Source of the DNA: Rhodoflexus caldus | GTDB taxonomy: Bacteria > Bacteroidota > Bacteroidia > Cytophagales > Thermoflexibacteraceae | NCBI RefSeq assembly: GCF_021206925.1 | Contig: NZ_JAJPRF010000015.1 | Coordinates: forward strand, 26,704-90,703 | Direction: 5' to 3' | DNA: 64,000 bases | In this document: one piece after another, positions 27,323-37,019 of the stretch | Numbering within the stretch: position 1 is the first letter of the stretch | Layout of the letters: each line of letters begins with the position of its first letter | Translations under genes and position numbers: made by a program | Notes under the pieces: generated by a model | Database searches by the model: none | The model's input: only the letters and a program-made list of their open reading frames with translations | What the model was told of the DNA's origin: nothing

Positions 27323-27799
27323 ATGGCTTCTACTCTGAAAAGTCTCAGCACATTTTCCAATAAGAACTTGAGCGGCGTTGCTGACCGCAAGTTTGCCATT
27401 GTTGTGGCCGAATGGAACAGCGAAGTAACCGAACGGCTCTACAACGGCGCATACAGCACCTTGCTGCATGCGGGTGTACGTGAGGAAAACATCATCCGCA
27501 AAGATGTGCCCGGCAGTTTTGAGTTGAGCCTTGGTGCGCAGTATATGGCACAGTGGAAAGATATTGATGCGGTTATCTGCTTGGGCTGTGTGATTAAGGG
27601 CGAAACGCCGCATTTTGATTTCATCTGTCAGGCCGTAGCCCATGGCATCACCGAAGTAGGGCTGAAATATAACAAGCCTGTTGTTTTTGGTGTTATCACC
27701 ACATTGAACTTGGAGCAGGCGCTCGACCGCGCGGGCGGTAAACATGGCAACAAAGGCGACGAAGCTGCCGCCACAGCCATTAAAATGTTAAACTTCTAA
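27323..27799 (+). CDS. ribH: 6,7-dimethyl-8-ribityllumazine synthase
   Basis: 158 residues. Penultimate enzyme of riboflavin synthesis. Family markers: AIVVAEWNSEVTERL, VPGSFELSLGAQYM, CLGCVIKGETPHFDFI (with the catalytic His), FGVITTLNLEQALDRAGG. Complete and of normal length. No FMN riboswitch is visible upstream and no other rib genes are adjacent. Confidence 0.97.
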   Translation: MASTLKSLSTFSNKNLSGVADRKFAIVVAEWNSEVTERLYNGAYSTLLHAGVREENIIRKDVPGSFELSLGAQYMAQWKDIDAVICLGCVIKGETPHFDFICQAVAHGITEVGLKYNKPVVFGVITTLNLEQALDRAGGKHGNKGDEAAATAIKMLNF

Positions 27800-27826
27800 T
27801 CTAACCCTTGGGGGTACTCCTGTCGC

Positions 27827-30196
27827 ATGTGGGAAAAAATAGCGGACATTGTCCTGAAATACCGTCTTGTCTTTATTGTATTGCTGCTCACGATAACCGC
27901 CTTTATGGGCTATCAGGCGCGCAAAGTTGAAATGTCCTACGATTTTGTCAAGGTGGTGCCACAGGATGACCCTGAAATGCTTTTTTTCAAGGATTTTCTG
28001 CAAACTTTCGGCGAAGACGGCAACCTTTTCATTATTGGCCTAAAAGATAGCGCCTTGTATCGCTACGATAACTTTCGCCGCTTTCAGGAACTTGCCACTA
28101 AAATTCAGGCGCTGGAAGGTATCAATCAGGTGATTTCGTTGCCTACTTTGCAGGATATTCAGAAGAATGAAGCCGCCAAGCGGTTTGAAGTAAAGCCCAT
28201 TTTTGACCCTGCCCCGCGCAATCAGGAAGAATTGGACAGCCTTTTGAAGCAGGCGCAACTTATTAAGTTTTACGAAGGGCAAATCTGGAACCACGACAAC
28301 GGCGCTACGATGATAGTAGCCGCATTGAAGCGCGAGATTCTGGGCACATCGGCGCGCGAAAAGTTGGTGCTGGAAATGATTCGCTTGGCAGGGGAGTTTT
28401 CTGCCGAAACAGGTATTCAAACCCATTACAGCGGTATTCCCTACATCCGAACCGTGGTGGCCAAAAGTGTAAAGCAGGAACTGAATATTTTCCTGATACT
28501 TTCGCTCATCGTAACATTAGTGGTCATGTACCTGTTTTTCCGTTCGGTTGCACCGGTACTTTTTTCCGTTATACTCATCGGGATTGTCGTTGTGTGGACG
28601 CTTGGAACGCTGGGAATTTTGGGCTACAAAATTACCATGCTGACAGGGCTGTTGCCCCCTATTTTGGTCGTTATCGGCATACCCAATTGCGTGTATTTGC
28701 TCACCAAGTACCATCAGGAATATATCCACACACACAATCAGCAGTTGGCGCTTAAAAACATCATCAAAAAAATTGGGATTGTAGCACTGATTACCAACAC
28801 TACCACAGCCATTGGCTTTTTGGTACTGCTGACAGTTGATATCTCCATCCTGCGCGAGTTTGGAACGGTAGCCGCCATCAACATCGCCAACACATTTGTT
28901 ATCAGCCTGATTTTCATTCCGGCGGTGTTTTCCTATCTGCCGCCGCCTTCGCTGCGTAACACGCGCCATTTGGAGCGCCGCAACATGCAGCGCATTTTAG
29001 ACCTGTTTATTCTCATTGCCGATAAGCACCGCGCCAAAGTATATGCTGTTTGCTTGGTGTTGGTGGCGCTCTCCGTGGTTGGTATGCTGCGTATCCGCGC
29101 AGTTTCCTACATGGTGGACGACTTGCCCGAAGACAGCATGGTAATAAAAGACTTGGCATTTTTTGAAGCCAACTTTGCCGGTATTATGCCGCTGGAAATT
29201 GTGATAGATACGGGTAAGCCCAAAGCCAACCGCGACCTGAAACGCCTGCGCAAAATAGCATTGCTGGAAGATTCGCTGCGTACCTTGCCCTACGTTTCGC
29301 CGCCGCTTTCTATGGTTACTTTCGTAAAAGCTGCCAATCAGGCATTGGGAACGGTCAAAATTGAAGAAACCTATGCACTGCCGACCCAATCGGGCGAACT
29401 GCTGACCATTGAACGCTACACGCGCGGGCAAAAAGGGCAAGCCGGAGAACTTGCCAGAAGTTTTGCCGATACAACAGGGCAACGCTTGCGCATTTCGCTC
29501 AAAGTGGCCGACATCGGTTCGCTGCGTACCGATTCGCTCATGAAAGCCGCCATTTTGCCGCGAATAGACAGCGTTTTGGCAGGTACGGAAATGAAAGCCC
29601 ACGTAACAGGCACGACCCTGCTTTTCCTGAAAGGAAACGATTACTTGATTGCCAACATGCGCCAAAGTCTTTTTATGGCCATCGGGCTTATCGGGGTTAT
29701 CATAGGGATGTTGTTTAAAAACATCCGCATCATGCTGATTACGATTGCCAGCAACCTGTTGCCTATTTTGATGACGGCAGGCATGATGGGCTTCCTTGGT
29801 ATCGCATTGAAGCCAAGCACCGCATTGATTTTCAGTATTGCCTTTGGCATTGCCGTAGATGATGCCGTACATTACCTTTCCCGCTATCGTCAGGCGCTTA
29901 AACTGACAGGGTTTAACGTGGCCGAAAGTGTTCGCATAGCCATTCAGGAAACAGGTATCAGCATGATGTACACCTCCATTGTACTTTTTGCAGGCTTCAT
30001 CATCTTTACATGGTCAGACTTTGGCGCTACGCAGGCACTGGGAGCGCTCACGTCTTCCACCTTGATTGTGGCCATGGTTACCAACCTTGTGCTACTGCCT
30101 TGCCTGCTCCATACATTCAGCAAAGGCAAAGAAGACCAAGCCGACCAAGACGAAGTAGCCGAAGAAATAGACGCATACATAGACGACAAAGGTTAA
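27827..30196 (+). CDS. RND-superfamily MMPL-type membrane exporter
   Basis: 789 residues. Two similar halves, each a single N-terminal membrane helix, a large periplasmic loop, then five helices, about twelve in all. Sterol-sensing-like segments are ILVVIGIPNCVYLLTKYHQE and FSIAFGIAVDDAVHYLSRYRQ, the second with the Asp pair expected for proton coupling. Likely moves lipids or other hydrophobic compounds, using proton motive force. It ends in an acidic tail. Starts 27 bases after ribH. Confidence 0.88.
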   Translation: MWEKIADIVLKYRLVFIVLLLTITAFMGYQARKVEMSYDFVKVVPQDDPEMLFFKDFLQTFGEDGNLFIIGLKDSALYRYDNFRRFQELATKIQALEGINQVISLPTLQDIQKNEAAKRFEVKPIFDPAPRNQEELDSLLKQAQLIKFYEGQIWNHDNGATMIVAALKREILGTSAREKLVLEMIRLAGEFSAETGIQTHYSGIPYIRTVVAKSVKQELNIFLILSLIVTLVVMYLFFRSVAPVLFSVILIGIVVVWTLGTLGILGYKITMLTGLLPPILVVIGIPNCVYLLTKYHQEYIHTHNQQLALKNIIKKIGIVALITNTTTAIGFLVLLTVDISILREFGTVAAINIANTFVISLIFIPAVFSYLPPPSLRNTRHLERRNMQRILDLFILIADKHRAKVYAVCLVLVALSVVGMLRIRAVSYMVDDLPEDSMVIKDLAFFEANFAGIMPLEIVIDTGKPKANRDLKRLRKIALLEDSLRTLPYVSPPLSMVTFVKAANQALGTVKIEETYALPTQSGELLTIERYTRGQKGQAGELARSFADTTGQRLRISLKVADIGSLRTDSLMKAAILPRIDSVLAGTEMKAHVTGTTLLFLKGNDYLIANMRQSLFMAIGLIGVIIGMLFKNIRIMLITIASNLLPILMTAGMMGFLGIALKPSTALIFSIAFGIAVDDAVHYLSRYRQALKLTGFNVAESVRIAIQETGISMMYTSIVLFAGFIIFTWSDFGATQALGALTSSTLIVAMVTNLVLLPCLLHTFSKGKEDQADQDEVAEEIDAYIDDKG

Positions 30197-30201
30197 TTCC
30201 G

Positions 30202-30209
30202 TAACTTTG
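30202..30209 (+). promoter_or_regulatory. Possible -7 element of rocD
   Basis: TAACTTTG fits TAnnTTTG, 20 bases before the ATG at 30230. No good -33 match, as it lies at the end of the exporter gene. Confidence 0.4.
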
Positions 30210-30229
30210 GAAAAAACAAACTCATTTTT

Positions 30230-31462
30230 ATGCTTGCCACACTTTCCAGTTCAGAGCTGATTGCATTAGAAGACCGTTACGGTGCTCACAACTACCATCC
30301 GATTCCCGTAGTGCTTGCCCGCGGCGAACGGGTGTACCTGTGGGATGTTGAAGGCCGTCGCTATTTTGATTTTCTTTCTGCGTACAGTGCCGTTAATCAA
30401 GGGCATTGCCATCCGCGCATCATTCAGGCATTAGTTGAACAAGCGCAAACGCTCACACTCACTTCGCGTGCTTTCTACAACGACAAACTCGGCCCTTATG
30501 AGCAGTTCATCACCGAATTTTTTGGGTACGACCGCGTGCTGCCAATGAACACAGGCGTGGAAGGCGGAGAAACTGCCATTAAAATTTGCCGCAAGTGGGG
30601 ATACGAAGTGAAGGGTATTCCTGCCAATCAGGCAAAAATCATTTTTGCCAAGCGCAACTTCTGGGGGCGAACAATGGCGGCTATTTCCAGCTCCACCGAC
30701 CCGAAAAGCTATACCAACTTCGGCCCTTACATGCCCGGCTTTGAAGTAATTCCATACGACGATATCCCTGCACTGGAAGCAGCCTTGGAAGACCCGAACG
30801 TAGCAGGCGTAATGCTCGAGCCTATTCAGGGCGAAGCAGGCGTAGTTGTGCCGCAAGATGGTTATCTGAAAAAAGTCAGTGAACTGTGCCGCGCCAAGAA
30901 CGTACTGTTCATTGCCGATGAAGTACAAACCGGTATTGCCCGCACAGGTAAACTGTTGGCTTGCGACCATGAAAATGTTAAACCCGATATCCTGATTTTG
31001 GGTAAAGCACTTTCGGGGGGCGTGTATCCCGTTTCTGCGGTGCTTACACGCAACGAAATCATGGACTGCATCCGCCCGGGCGAGCACGGCTCTACCTATG
31101 GCGGCAATCCGCTGGCTTGTGCCGTAGCCACCGTTGCGCTGCAAGTAGTCAGAGACGAAAAACTGGCAGAAAACGCCGAGCGCATGGGTAAAATTTTCCG
31201 CGAGCGCATGAATGCCATGATTCAGCAGACCGACAAAGTATCTTTGGTACGCGGCAAAGGTTTGCTCAATGCCATTGTCATCAACGACTCCCCCGACAGC
31301 GAAACAGCATGGAATCTTTGTCTGGATATGAAAGAGCGCGGCCTGCTTGCCAAGCCTACGCACGGAAACATTATCCGATTTGCGCCGCCGTTGGTCATCA
31401 CAGAAGACGAACTGCATCAGTGCTGCGATATTATTGAGGCGGCCGTAAAAAATATGGGGTAA
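30230..31462 (+). CDS. rocD: Ornithine aminotransferase
   Basis: 410 residues, PLP fold-type I, class III aminotransferase. [13 protein letters not shown] near the N-terminus and the [15 protein letters not shown] segment mark ornithine aminotransferases; the PLP Lys is in [29 protein letters not shown] and [16 protein letters not shown] are also present. It turns ornithine and 2-oxoglutarate into glutamate semialdehyde and glutamate, linking arginine and proline metabolism. Complete. Confidence 0.95.
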   Translation: MLATLSSSELIALEDRYGAHNYHPIPVVLARGERVYLWDVEGRRYFDFLSAYSAVNQGHCHPRIIQALVEQAQTLTLTSRAFYNDKLGPYEQFITEFFGYDRVLPMNTGVEGGETAIKICRKWGYEVKGIPANQAKIIFAKRNFWGRTMAAISSSTDPKSYTNFGPYMPGFEVIPYDDIPALEAALEDPNVAGVMLEPIQGEAGVVVPQDGYLKKVSELCRAKNVLFIADEVQTGIARTGKLLACDHENVKPDILILGKALSGGVYPVSAVLTRNEIMDCIRPGEHGSTYGGNPLACAVATVALQVVRDEKLAENAERMGKIFRERMNAMIQQTDKVSLVRGKGLLNAIVINDSPDSETAWNLCLDMKERGLLAKPTHGNIIRFAPPLVITEDELHQCCDIIEAAVKNMG

Positions 31463-31558
31463 GTAAAAATTTTTCACCGTTTAAGCTATCGGAAGAACCA
31501 ATCTCTGCACACACTGCGAAAAACCACTGCGTTTTTGCGGTAAAAAAGGAAAGATACT

Positions 31559-32005
31559 ATGATTATCTGCACGCCTAAACCTGCACTACGCAATGCCCTT
31601 TTTACGCTTGCCATAGGCGGATTAGGCATATGGCTGTATCTGATTCTTAATTTCAACTTGCAGGCCGGTTTTTGGCTGCAACTTATAGGTATCTGGCTGG
31701 CTTTGTTTCTGTCTATTTTAGTAGCCGTTATTGCCCTGCGCAAAAACTTTGTTTTGCTGGCAGACCGCTCCGGCATAGAAATACAATACAAATTTCCCCG
31801 ACGGCACAGCATCAAACTTTTTTGGCATAGCCTGCAAAGCTGGCATGAGGTACGCACCGGGCGGGGCAATGCATACAGGCAGCTGCAACTGATTTTCAAC
31901 AGCCAAAAAGTATATCTTGCCAATTTGGAGCACAGCAATTATGACGATTTGCTTACATGGCTGCAAAAAAATGCTGCAAACAAACGCAAGCCGGTGAAGT
32001 TTTAA
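31559..32005 (+). CDS. Small membrane protein of unknown function
   Basis: 148 residues with two adjacent membrane helices (residues ~15-60: LFTLAIGGLGIWLYLIL and LIGIWLALFLSILVAVI) and a soluble C-terminal part (SGIEIQYKFPRRHSIKLFWHSL). The layout resembles small proteins with a PH-like domain behind two helices, but no family was recognised. Flanked by rocD and the citrate synthase gene in the same direction. Confidence 0.7.
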   Translation: MIICTPKPALRNALFTLAIGGLGIWLYLILNFNLQAGFWLQLIGIWLALFLSILVAVIALRKNFVLLADRSGIEIQYKFPRRHSIKLFWHSLQSWHEVRTGRGNAYRQLQLIFNSQKVYLANLEHSNYDDLLTWLQKNAANKRKPVKF

Positions 32006-32078
32006 GAGAAATCACACTAAATTCGCTACCAGCGATTTTTATTGATTAATTGAACGTTCCACATAACCACAACGCATA

Positions 32079-33356
32079 ATGTCAAAGTTTGCTGAACTTC
32101 ACTATGAAGGCAAGGTGTATCAACTGCCCGTAGTAGAAGGAACTGAAAAAGAACTTGCATTAGACATCAGCAAGTTGCGCGATGAATCGGGTTTCATCAC
32201 GCTGGATATCGGATACAAAAACACAGGCGCAACCAAAAGTGCCGTAACTTTTTTGGATGGTGAACAAGGTATTCTGCGTTACCGAGGCTATCCTATCGAA
32301 CAACTGGCAGAACATGCTTCTTTCTTGGAAGTTGCCTACCTGCTTATCTATGGAGAATTGCCCACACAGGCACAGCTTGCCACATTTGAGCGTGAAATCA
32401 CGATACACACATTGGTGCATGAAGACATCCGCAAAATCTATGATGGCTTCCCTGCTTCTGCACACCCGATGGCAGTGCTGGCTTCGCTGACCTGCGCGTT
32501 GAGCACCTTCTATCCTGAAAGCCGCACAACAGAAGGAACTAACCTGAACATCATTCGCCTGCTTGCCAAAATGCCTACACTGGCCGCTTGGAGCTACAAG
32601 AATGAGATGGGGCATCCGCTTAACTATCCGAACAATGCGCTGGACTATTGCTCCAATTTCCTGCACATGATGTTCGCCTATCCTACCGAAACCTACACCG
32701 CCGACCCTGTGGTAGTAGATGCACTCAATAAACTCCTCATTTTGCACGCCGACCACGAACAAAACTGCTCAGCTTCTACCGTTCGCATGGTAGGCTCTTC
32801 CCAAGTGGGCTTGTTTGCTTCTGTGGCTGCCGGTATCAACGCACTTTGGGGGCCGCTTCACGGCGGTGCCAACCAAGAAGTAATTGAAATGTTGGAGCGC
32901 ATCAAAGCCGATGGCGGCAATGTGAAGAAATACGTGGACATGGCGAAAGACAAAAACAGCAACTTCCGCCTGATGGGCTTCGGCCACCGCGTTTACAAAA
33001 ACTTTGACCCGCGTGCGCGAATCATCAAAGCCGCCTGCGATAATGTATTGAATAAATTGGGCATCAATGACCCGACGCTGGAAATTGCTAAGGAACTTGA
33101 AGAACATGCGCTGAAAGACGATTACTTTGTAAGCCGCAAACTCTATCCTAATGTGGACTTCTACTCAGGCATCATCTACCGAGCCATCGGTATTCCGACC
33201 GAAATGTTTACGGTGATGTTTGCTTTAGGTCGTCTGCCCGGATGGATTGCGCAATGGAAAGAAATGACAGCAAACAAAGAACCTATCGGTCGTCCGCGTC
33301 AAATCTACATCGGTGCTCCCGAGCGCAATTATGTACCTGTAAGTGAGCGCAAATAG
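32079..33356 (+). CDS. gltA: Citrate synthase
   Basis: 425 residues, hexameric type. It condenses acetyl-CoA and oxaloacetate. Catalytic residues sit in WGPLHGGANQEV, FGHRVYKNFDPRAR and VDFYSGIIYRAIGIP (the catalytic Asp). The N-terminal EGKVYQLPVVEGTE is typical of this group. Complete; a strong terminator follows. No other TCA-cycle gene is adjacent. Confidence 0.97.
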   Translation: MSKFAELHYEGKVYQLPVVEGTEKELALDISKLRDESGFITLDIGYKNTGATKSAVTFLDGEQGILRYRGYPIEQLAEHASFLEVAYLLIYGELPTQAQLATFEREITIHTLVHEDIRKIYDGFPASAHPMAVLASLTCALSTFYPESRTTEGTNLNIIRLLAKMPTLAAWSYKNEMGHPLNYPNNALDYCSNFLHMMFAYPTETYTADPVVVDALNKLLILHADHEQNCSASTVRMVGSSQVGLFASVAAGINALWGPLHGGANQEVIEMLERIKADGGNVKKYVDMAKDKNSNFRLMGFGHRVYKNFDPRARIIKAACDNVLNKLGINDPTLEIAKELEEHALKDDYFVSRKLYPNVDFYSGIIYRAIGIPTEMFTVMFALGRLPGWIAQWKEMTANKEPIGRPRQIYIGAPERNYVPVSERK

Positions 33357-33377
33357 TTGAATTTCTTTCAGATACGT

Positions 33378-33410
33378 AAAACGGGCAGATGCAGTCACTG
33401 CCCGTTTTTT
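33378..33410 (+). terminator. Terminator after the citrate synthase gene
   Basis: Stem AAAACGGGCAG/CTGCCCGTTTT with a 9-base loop, followed by TT; 22 bases after the stop. Confidence 0.88.
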
Positions 33411-33478
33411 ATTTGCAATAGGGCGATTGCTTGCAATTGGTTGGAATTTGCGCATCTTTGCCCGAGTTTTTCATCTGC

Positions 33479-33904
33479 ATGAATATAGTGCCACATCCGA
33501 AGGAGAAAGTAACCTATTACAATCTATCCGATTTTTTTCTGGAATACCGTCCCGAGATACCGGGGCTTTATTTTAAACTCACCGGCTTTGTTTCACACAA
33601 GCGATTCGTGGAGATTTATGACCAGTATTTGGCTGTCATTAAAAAGCATGTGCGCGTGAAAATTATTACAGATACCGGCCAAGCAAAAGTATTAACTCCC
33701 GAAAGTCAGGCTTACAATAATGAAAAAATGCCTGAATTTTTAGCCCATGTTCCGGTAAATGCGGTTATTCTGCCAAAGGATACTTTCGTAGAGTTTATGC
33801 TGAACCGTATGAAGCATAAAGCTGAGAATATTTCAAACGGAGACTTTCAACTAAAAATGTTTGATACCTACGAAAGCGCGCTGGATTGGATACGCACCAA
33901 ATAG
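33479..33904 (+). CDS. Conserved protein of unknown function, STAS/SpoIIAA-like size
   Basis: 141 residues from the ATG at 33479; the open frame to 33431 would add residues unlike a protein start. The pattern EIPGLYFKLTGFVSHKRFVEIYDQYLAVIKKH...VKIITDTGQAKVLTPESQAY...FDTYESALDWIRTK looks like a small alpha/beta fold close to SpoIIAA-like STAS proteins, ending in the A-W-hydrophobic element seen there. No catalytic motif. The family link is a guess. Confidence 0.65.
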   Translation: MNIVPHPKEKVTYYNLSDFFLEYRPEIPGLYFKLTGFVSHKRFVEIYDQYLAVIKKHVRVKIITDTGQAKVLTPESQAYNNEKMPEFLAHVPVNAVILPKDTFVEFMLNRMKHKAENISNGDFQLKMFDTYESALDWIRTK

Positions 33905-34038
33905 GTACAAATGAAATCCATTGCGTAAGCACACAACTTTTGGCAGAAACTCGGATGAATGCCCGTAAAGCATAATCGGTTGTGATGAAAATTTGTATCA
34001 AGTATTGAAAATCAACGGTATAAGCCTAATAAGTCTTC

Positions 34039-34054
34039 AAAGCCTGTCAGGTTT
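34039..34054. repeat. Second copy of the CCTGTCAGGT palindromic core
   Basis: AAAGCCTGTCAGGTTT, the core of the inverted repeat at 16236-16268, in the 260-base gap before the ABC transporter gene. Here it is not part of a longer stem. Confidence 0.4.
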
Positions 34055-34152
34055 ATTTGTAAATGCGCCAAACCCGCTTACCGAGCCAAGCAAAACTTTC
34101 TGTCGGTATTCGTAGTTGTTTCCATAGATGAACTTAAACGAGGTAATTTCCC

Positions 34153-34160
34153 TACCTTTG
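34153..34160 (+). promoter_or_regulatory. Possible -7 element of the ABC transporter gene
   Basis: TACCTTTG fits TAnnTTTG and ends four bases before the GTG start at 34165, so a transcript from it would be leaderless. The -33 match is poor. Confidence 0.4.
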
Positions 34161-34164
34161 TAAT

Positions 34165-35958
34165 GTGAAAGAACTGGCCTACCTGAATCGCTATTTATAT
34201 AAATACCGCTCCTATCTCATATGGGGAGCGGTATTTGTTGTTATTTCCAACGTCTTTGCTATCATTCCTGCACAGGTGGTTCGCTACGCTTTTGACCTTG
34301 TGAGCGATAACATCAACGTGTACCTTGCACTGAAACAATCGGCAACAGCACAGGAAAAGCTCTATGATGCTTTTGCAGAAGCTGTTTTGCTGTACGGGGT
34401 GGTGATTGTCAGCATGGCATTGCTGCGGGGTTGGTTTCTTTACCTGACCCGCCAAACCATTATCGTAATGTCGCGCCTGATAGAATACGACCTGAAAAAT
34501 GACATTTACGAACACTACCAAACCCTTCCCCTGAGCTTTTACAGGCGCAACAATACAGGCGACCTCATGGCGCGCATATCGGAAGACGTAGGTCATGTGC
34601 GCATGTACATAGGCCCTGCCATTATGTACGGGTTGAACATGATTATTACCTTCATCCTCATCATCGGCTACATGCTGACCATTAACGTCAATCTGACGAT
34701 TTGGTCGCTGTTGCCACTGCCTGTTTTGTCGGTCAGCATTTACTATGTCAATAACCTGATTAACAGACATTCAGAGGCAATTCAGCGCGGCCTTTCCGAT
34801 ATGAGTACCTTTGTGCAGGAAGCATTTTCAGGCATCCGTGTCATCAAATCATTCGTTCGGGAAAAAGATGCCGCCAAACAGTTTCTCGCCAAAAGCAACG
34901 AATACAAAACCCGCTCCCTCCGTTTGGCAATGGTCAATGCCCTGTTTCATCCGTTAATTATGGCGTTGATAGGTTTAAGCACCATCCTGACCATTTACAT
35001 AGGCGGCATGGAAGTGATGAGCGGCACAATTACTACGGGCAACATCGCCGAGTTTGTCATTTACATCAACCTGCTTACTTGGCCTGTAACATCGTTGGGA
35101 TGGATTACCAGCATTGTACAGCGTGCAGCAGCTTCGCAAAAGCGCATCAATGAGTTTCTGGATACAAAAACCGATATTGTTTCCACACAAAATTTGGAAA
35201 AAGAAATAGCGGGCAGCATCTCATTTCGTCAGGTAAGCCTGCGCTACCCCGATTCGGGCATAGAGGCCTTGCATCAAATCAGTTTTGACATCAAACCCGG
35301 GGAATCATTGGCTATTTTGGGGGCGACCGGTTCCGGCAAGAGTACCATTGCCAACCTAATTTGCCGCCTGTATGACCCTACGGAAGGGGAAATATTAGTT
35401 GATGGTGTGCCTGTCCCTGCCTACAACATCTCTTGTTATCGCAGGCAAATTGGCTACGTACCGCAAGATGTATTCCTGTTTTCCGATACCATTGCCAATA
35501 ATATCGGCTTTGGTTTGGCAGAGTTAGACGAGCAGACCATGATACAAGCCGCCAAAGATGCGGACGTGTACCAAAACATTATAGATTTTCCGCAGGGGTT
35601 TGCCACCGAGCTCGGCGAACGCGGCATCACACTTTCCGGCGGACAAAAACAGCGAGTATCTATTGCCCGCGCCATTGTACGCAACCCACGCATCCTTATT
35701 TTGGACGATGCCCTTTCTGCCGTGGACACCAAAACAGAAAATGCCATTCTGAACAATTTGCAGCGCATTATGGAGGGCAGAACAACCGTTATTATTTCCC
35801 ACCGCGTGTCGTCGGCCAAACTTGCCGACCATATCATCATACTCGAGAATGGTCGCATTGCCGAAAGCGGTACACATGAAACACTCCTGCTGCAAGGAGG
35901 ACTCTACAAAGAGATGTATGAAAAGCAAATGAAAGCCGAAGAAGAGGTAACCGAATAA
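34165..35958 (+). CDS. ABC exporter, fused membrane and ATPase domains (MsbA-like)
   Basis: 597 residues. Six membrane helices (~residues 1-310), then the ATPase domain: Walker A GATGSGKST, Q-loop YVPQDVFLFSDT, signature LSGGQKQR, Walker B ILILDDALSAVD, H-loop VIISHR. It should work as a homodimer in the inner membrane; substrate unknown (lipid, drug or peptide). The start is GTG, because an ATG two bases upstream is immediately followed by a stop. Confidence 0.93.
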   Translation: MKELAYLNRYLYKYRSYLIWGAVFVVISNVFAIIPAQVVRYAFDLVSDNINVYLALKQSATAQEKLYDAFAEAVLLYGVVIVSMALLRGWFLYLTRQTIIVMSRLIEYDLKNDIYEHYQTLPLSFYRRNNTGDLMARISEDVGHVRMYIGPAIMYGLNMIITFILIIGYMLTINVNLTIWSLLPLPVLSVSIYYVNNLINRHSEAIQRGLSDMSTFVQEAFSGIRVIKSFVREKDAAKQFLAKSNEYKTRSLRLAMVNALFHPLIMALIGLSTILTIYIGGMEVMSGTITTGNIAEFVIYINLLTWPVTSLGWITSIVQRAAASQKRINEFLDTKTDIVSTQNLEKEIAGSISFRQVSLRYPDSGIEALHQISFDIKPGESLAILGATGSGKSTIANLICRLYDPTEGEILVDGVPVPAYNISCYRRQIGYVPQDVFLFSDTIANNIGFGLAELDEQTMIQAAKDADVYQNIIDFPQGFATELGERGITLSGGQKQRVSIARAIVRNPRILILDDALSAVDTKTENAILNNLQRIMEGRTTVIISHRVSSAKLADHIIILENGRIAESGTHETLLLQGGLYKEMYEKQMKAEEEVTE

Positions 35959-35994
35959 ATTTTTTTGTATTTTTCGCCAATTTTTTCGGATACC

Positions 35995-36552
35995 ATGGGA
36001 ACATTCAACCAACTGCTAAGGCTTGCGCAGGAGAATCGGGAAGTGGCCTTGTTTATGGCATTTTCCGTATTTCTCATTCTATTGATGATTTACTTGCTGA
36101 TACGCAGCATTTTTTCGCCGCGCCGCACGGTACAACCACCGCCCGCGCCGCCAACCTACGTTCCCGTGGCTGAGGCTGCTGACCGCCTACACAAAATGTC
36201 GGAAGAATTGCCGACCGTTTTGCGGCAACTGCATCAGTCAATAGAAGAAAAAGACCACGCTATTACCGAAAAGCGGCAATACATTGAGTCATTGGACGCA
36301 CAAATTAAGCAGTTGCAGGAACAAATTAGTGCAACAGGAAATGCTCCCGTTCTTTCAGCAAGTGAAAAATCTGCTTATGAGCAGAAAATCACCACTTTGC
36401 AGCAAACGATGAAACAAAAAGCCCGCAGCAACTGGTGGTGGGGCTTTGGGTGGGGCATAACCCTTACCTTACTGGTTGTCGCAGGTATTTACATCCGCAT
36501 CGTACATCCCGAATGGATAGAAGCCTTGCTAAATCGCAATTTTTCACAATAA
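35995..36552 (+). CDS. Membrane-anchored coiled-coil protein of unknown function
   Basis: 185 residues from the ATG at 35995. One helix near the N-terminus (LFMAFSVFLILLMIYLLI), a Pro-rich spacer (PPPAPPTYVPV), a coiled coil (~residues 65-135, for example IEEKDHAITEKRQYIESLDAQIKQLQEQI), and a second helix close to the C-terminus (WWWGFGWGITLTLLVVAGIYI). No family recognised. Starts 36 bases after the ABC transporter gene, so probably the same transcript. Confidence 0.7.
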   Translation: MGTFNQLLRLAQENREVALFMAFSVFLILLMIYLLIRSIFSPRRTVQPPPAPPTYVPVAEAADRLHKMSEELPTVLRQLHQSIEEKDHAITEKRQYIESLDAQIKQLQEQISATGNAPVLSASEKSAYEQKITTLQQTMKQKARSNWWWGFGWGITLTLLVVAGIYIRIVHPEWIEALLNRNFSQ

Positions 36553-36566
36553 AAATTGTGCAACCG

Positions 36567-36597
36567 TTTGTATATCACAACAAAGCTATTAATTTTG
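36567..36597 (+). promoter_or_regulatory. Promoter of the tRNA-Trp-secE-nusG-ribosomal protein operon
   Basis: TTTG (36567-36570), 19 bases, TAATTTTG (36590-36597): a full match to the Bacteroidota consensus. The tRNA begins 18 bases downstream. Confidence 0.85.
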
Positions 36598-36614
36598 CAC
36601 TCCAAAAAAGTGAA

Positions 36615-36687
36615 ACGGGTGTAGCTCAACTGGTAGAGTGGCGGTCTCCAAAACCGTAGGTTGCGGGTTCGATCCCTGCCACCCGTG
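36615..36687 (+). tRNA. tRNA-Trp (anticodon CCA)
   Basis: 73 nt. Acceptor arms ACGGGTG/CACCCGT, discriminator G; D arm GCTCAACTGGTAGAGT; anticodon stem GCGGT/ACCGT with loop CTCCAAA; T arm GCGGGTTCGATCCCTGC. CCA is not encoded. It leads the secE-nusG-rpl operon, the usual place in this phylum. Confidence 0.97.
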
Positions 36688-36717
36688 CAATGTCTCAATA
36701 AATAGACAGACTGACCA

Positions 36718-36915
36718 ATGAAAAAAGTCATTGAATTCTTGCAGGAGTCAAAAACTGAAATGACCGAGCATGTAACATGGACGAAGTACAGCGAGTTGCA
36801 AAACAACTCAATTCTTGTGCTCATCGCCTCCCTGATATTTGCTTTGGTTATCGGTTTGGTAGATTTCCTGTTTGACAAAGGCTTGGATTGGTTCTATAAA
36901 TCTTTCCAAGGTTAA
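36718..36915 (+). CDS. secE: Preprotein translocase subunit SecE
   Basis: 65 residues, the short single-helix form of SecE. An amphipathic N-terminal part with the conserved EHVTWTKYSELQNNS (W-P/T region) precedes one membrane helix (ILVLIASLIFALVIGLVDFLF). It clamps SecY in the Sec channel. Identity is supported by its place between tRNA-Trp and nusG. Confidence 0.95.
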   Translation: MKKVIEFLQESKTEMTEHVTWTKYSELQNNSILVLIASLIFALVIGLVDFLFDKGLDWFYKSFQG

Positions 36916-37019
36916 TGCACGTTTGCCTTGTGTGATATTCCGAGTCTTGCTTCTCCCAGGACTTGCTTCCACGGAATAAGCGTACAAGCAAATAAGCAAA
37001 TGAAAAATTTTCGATTCGT

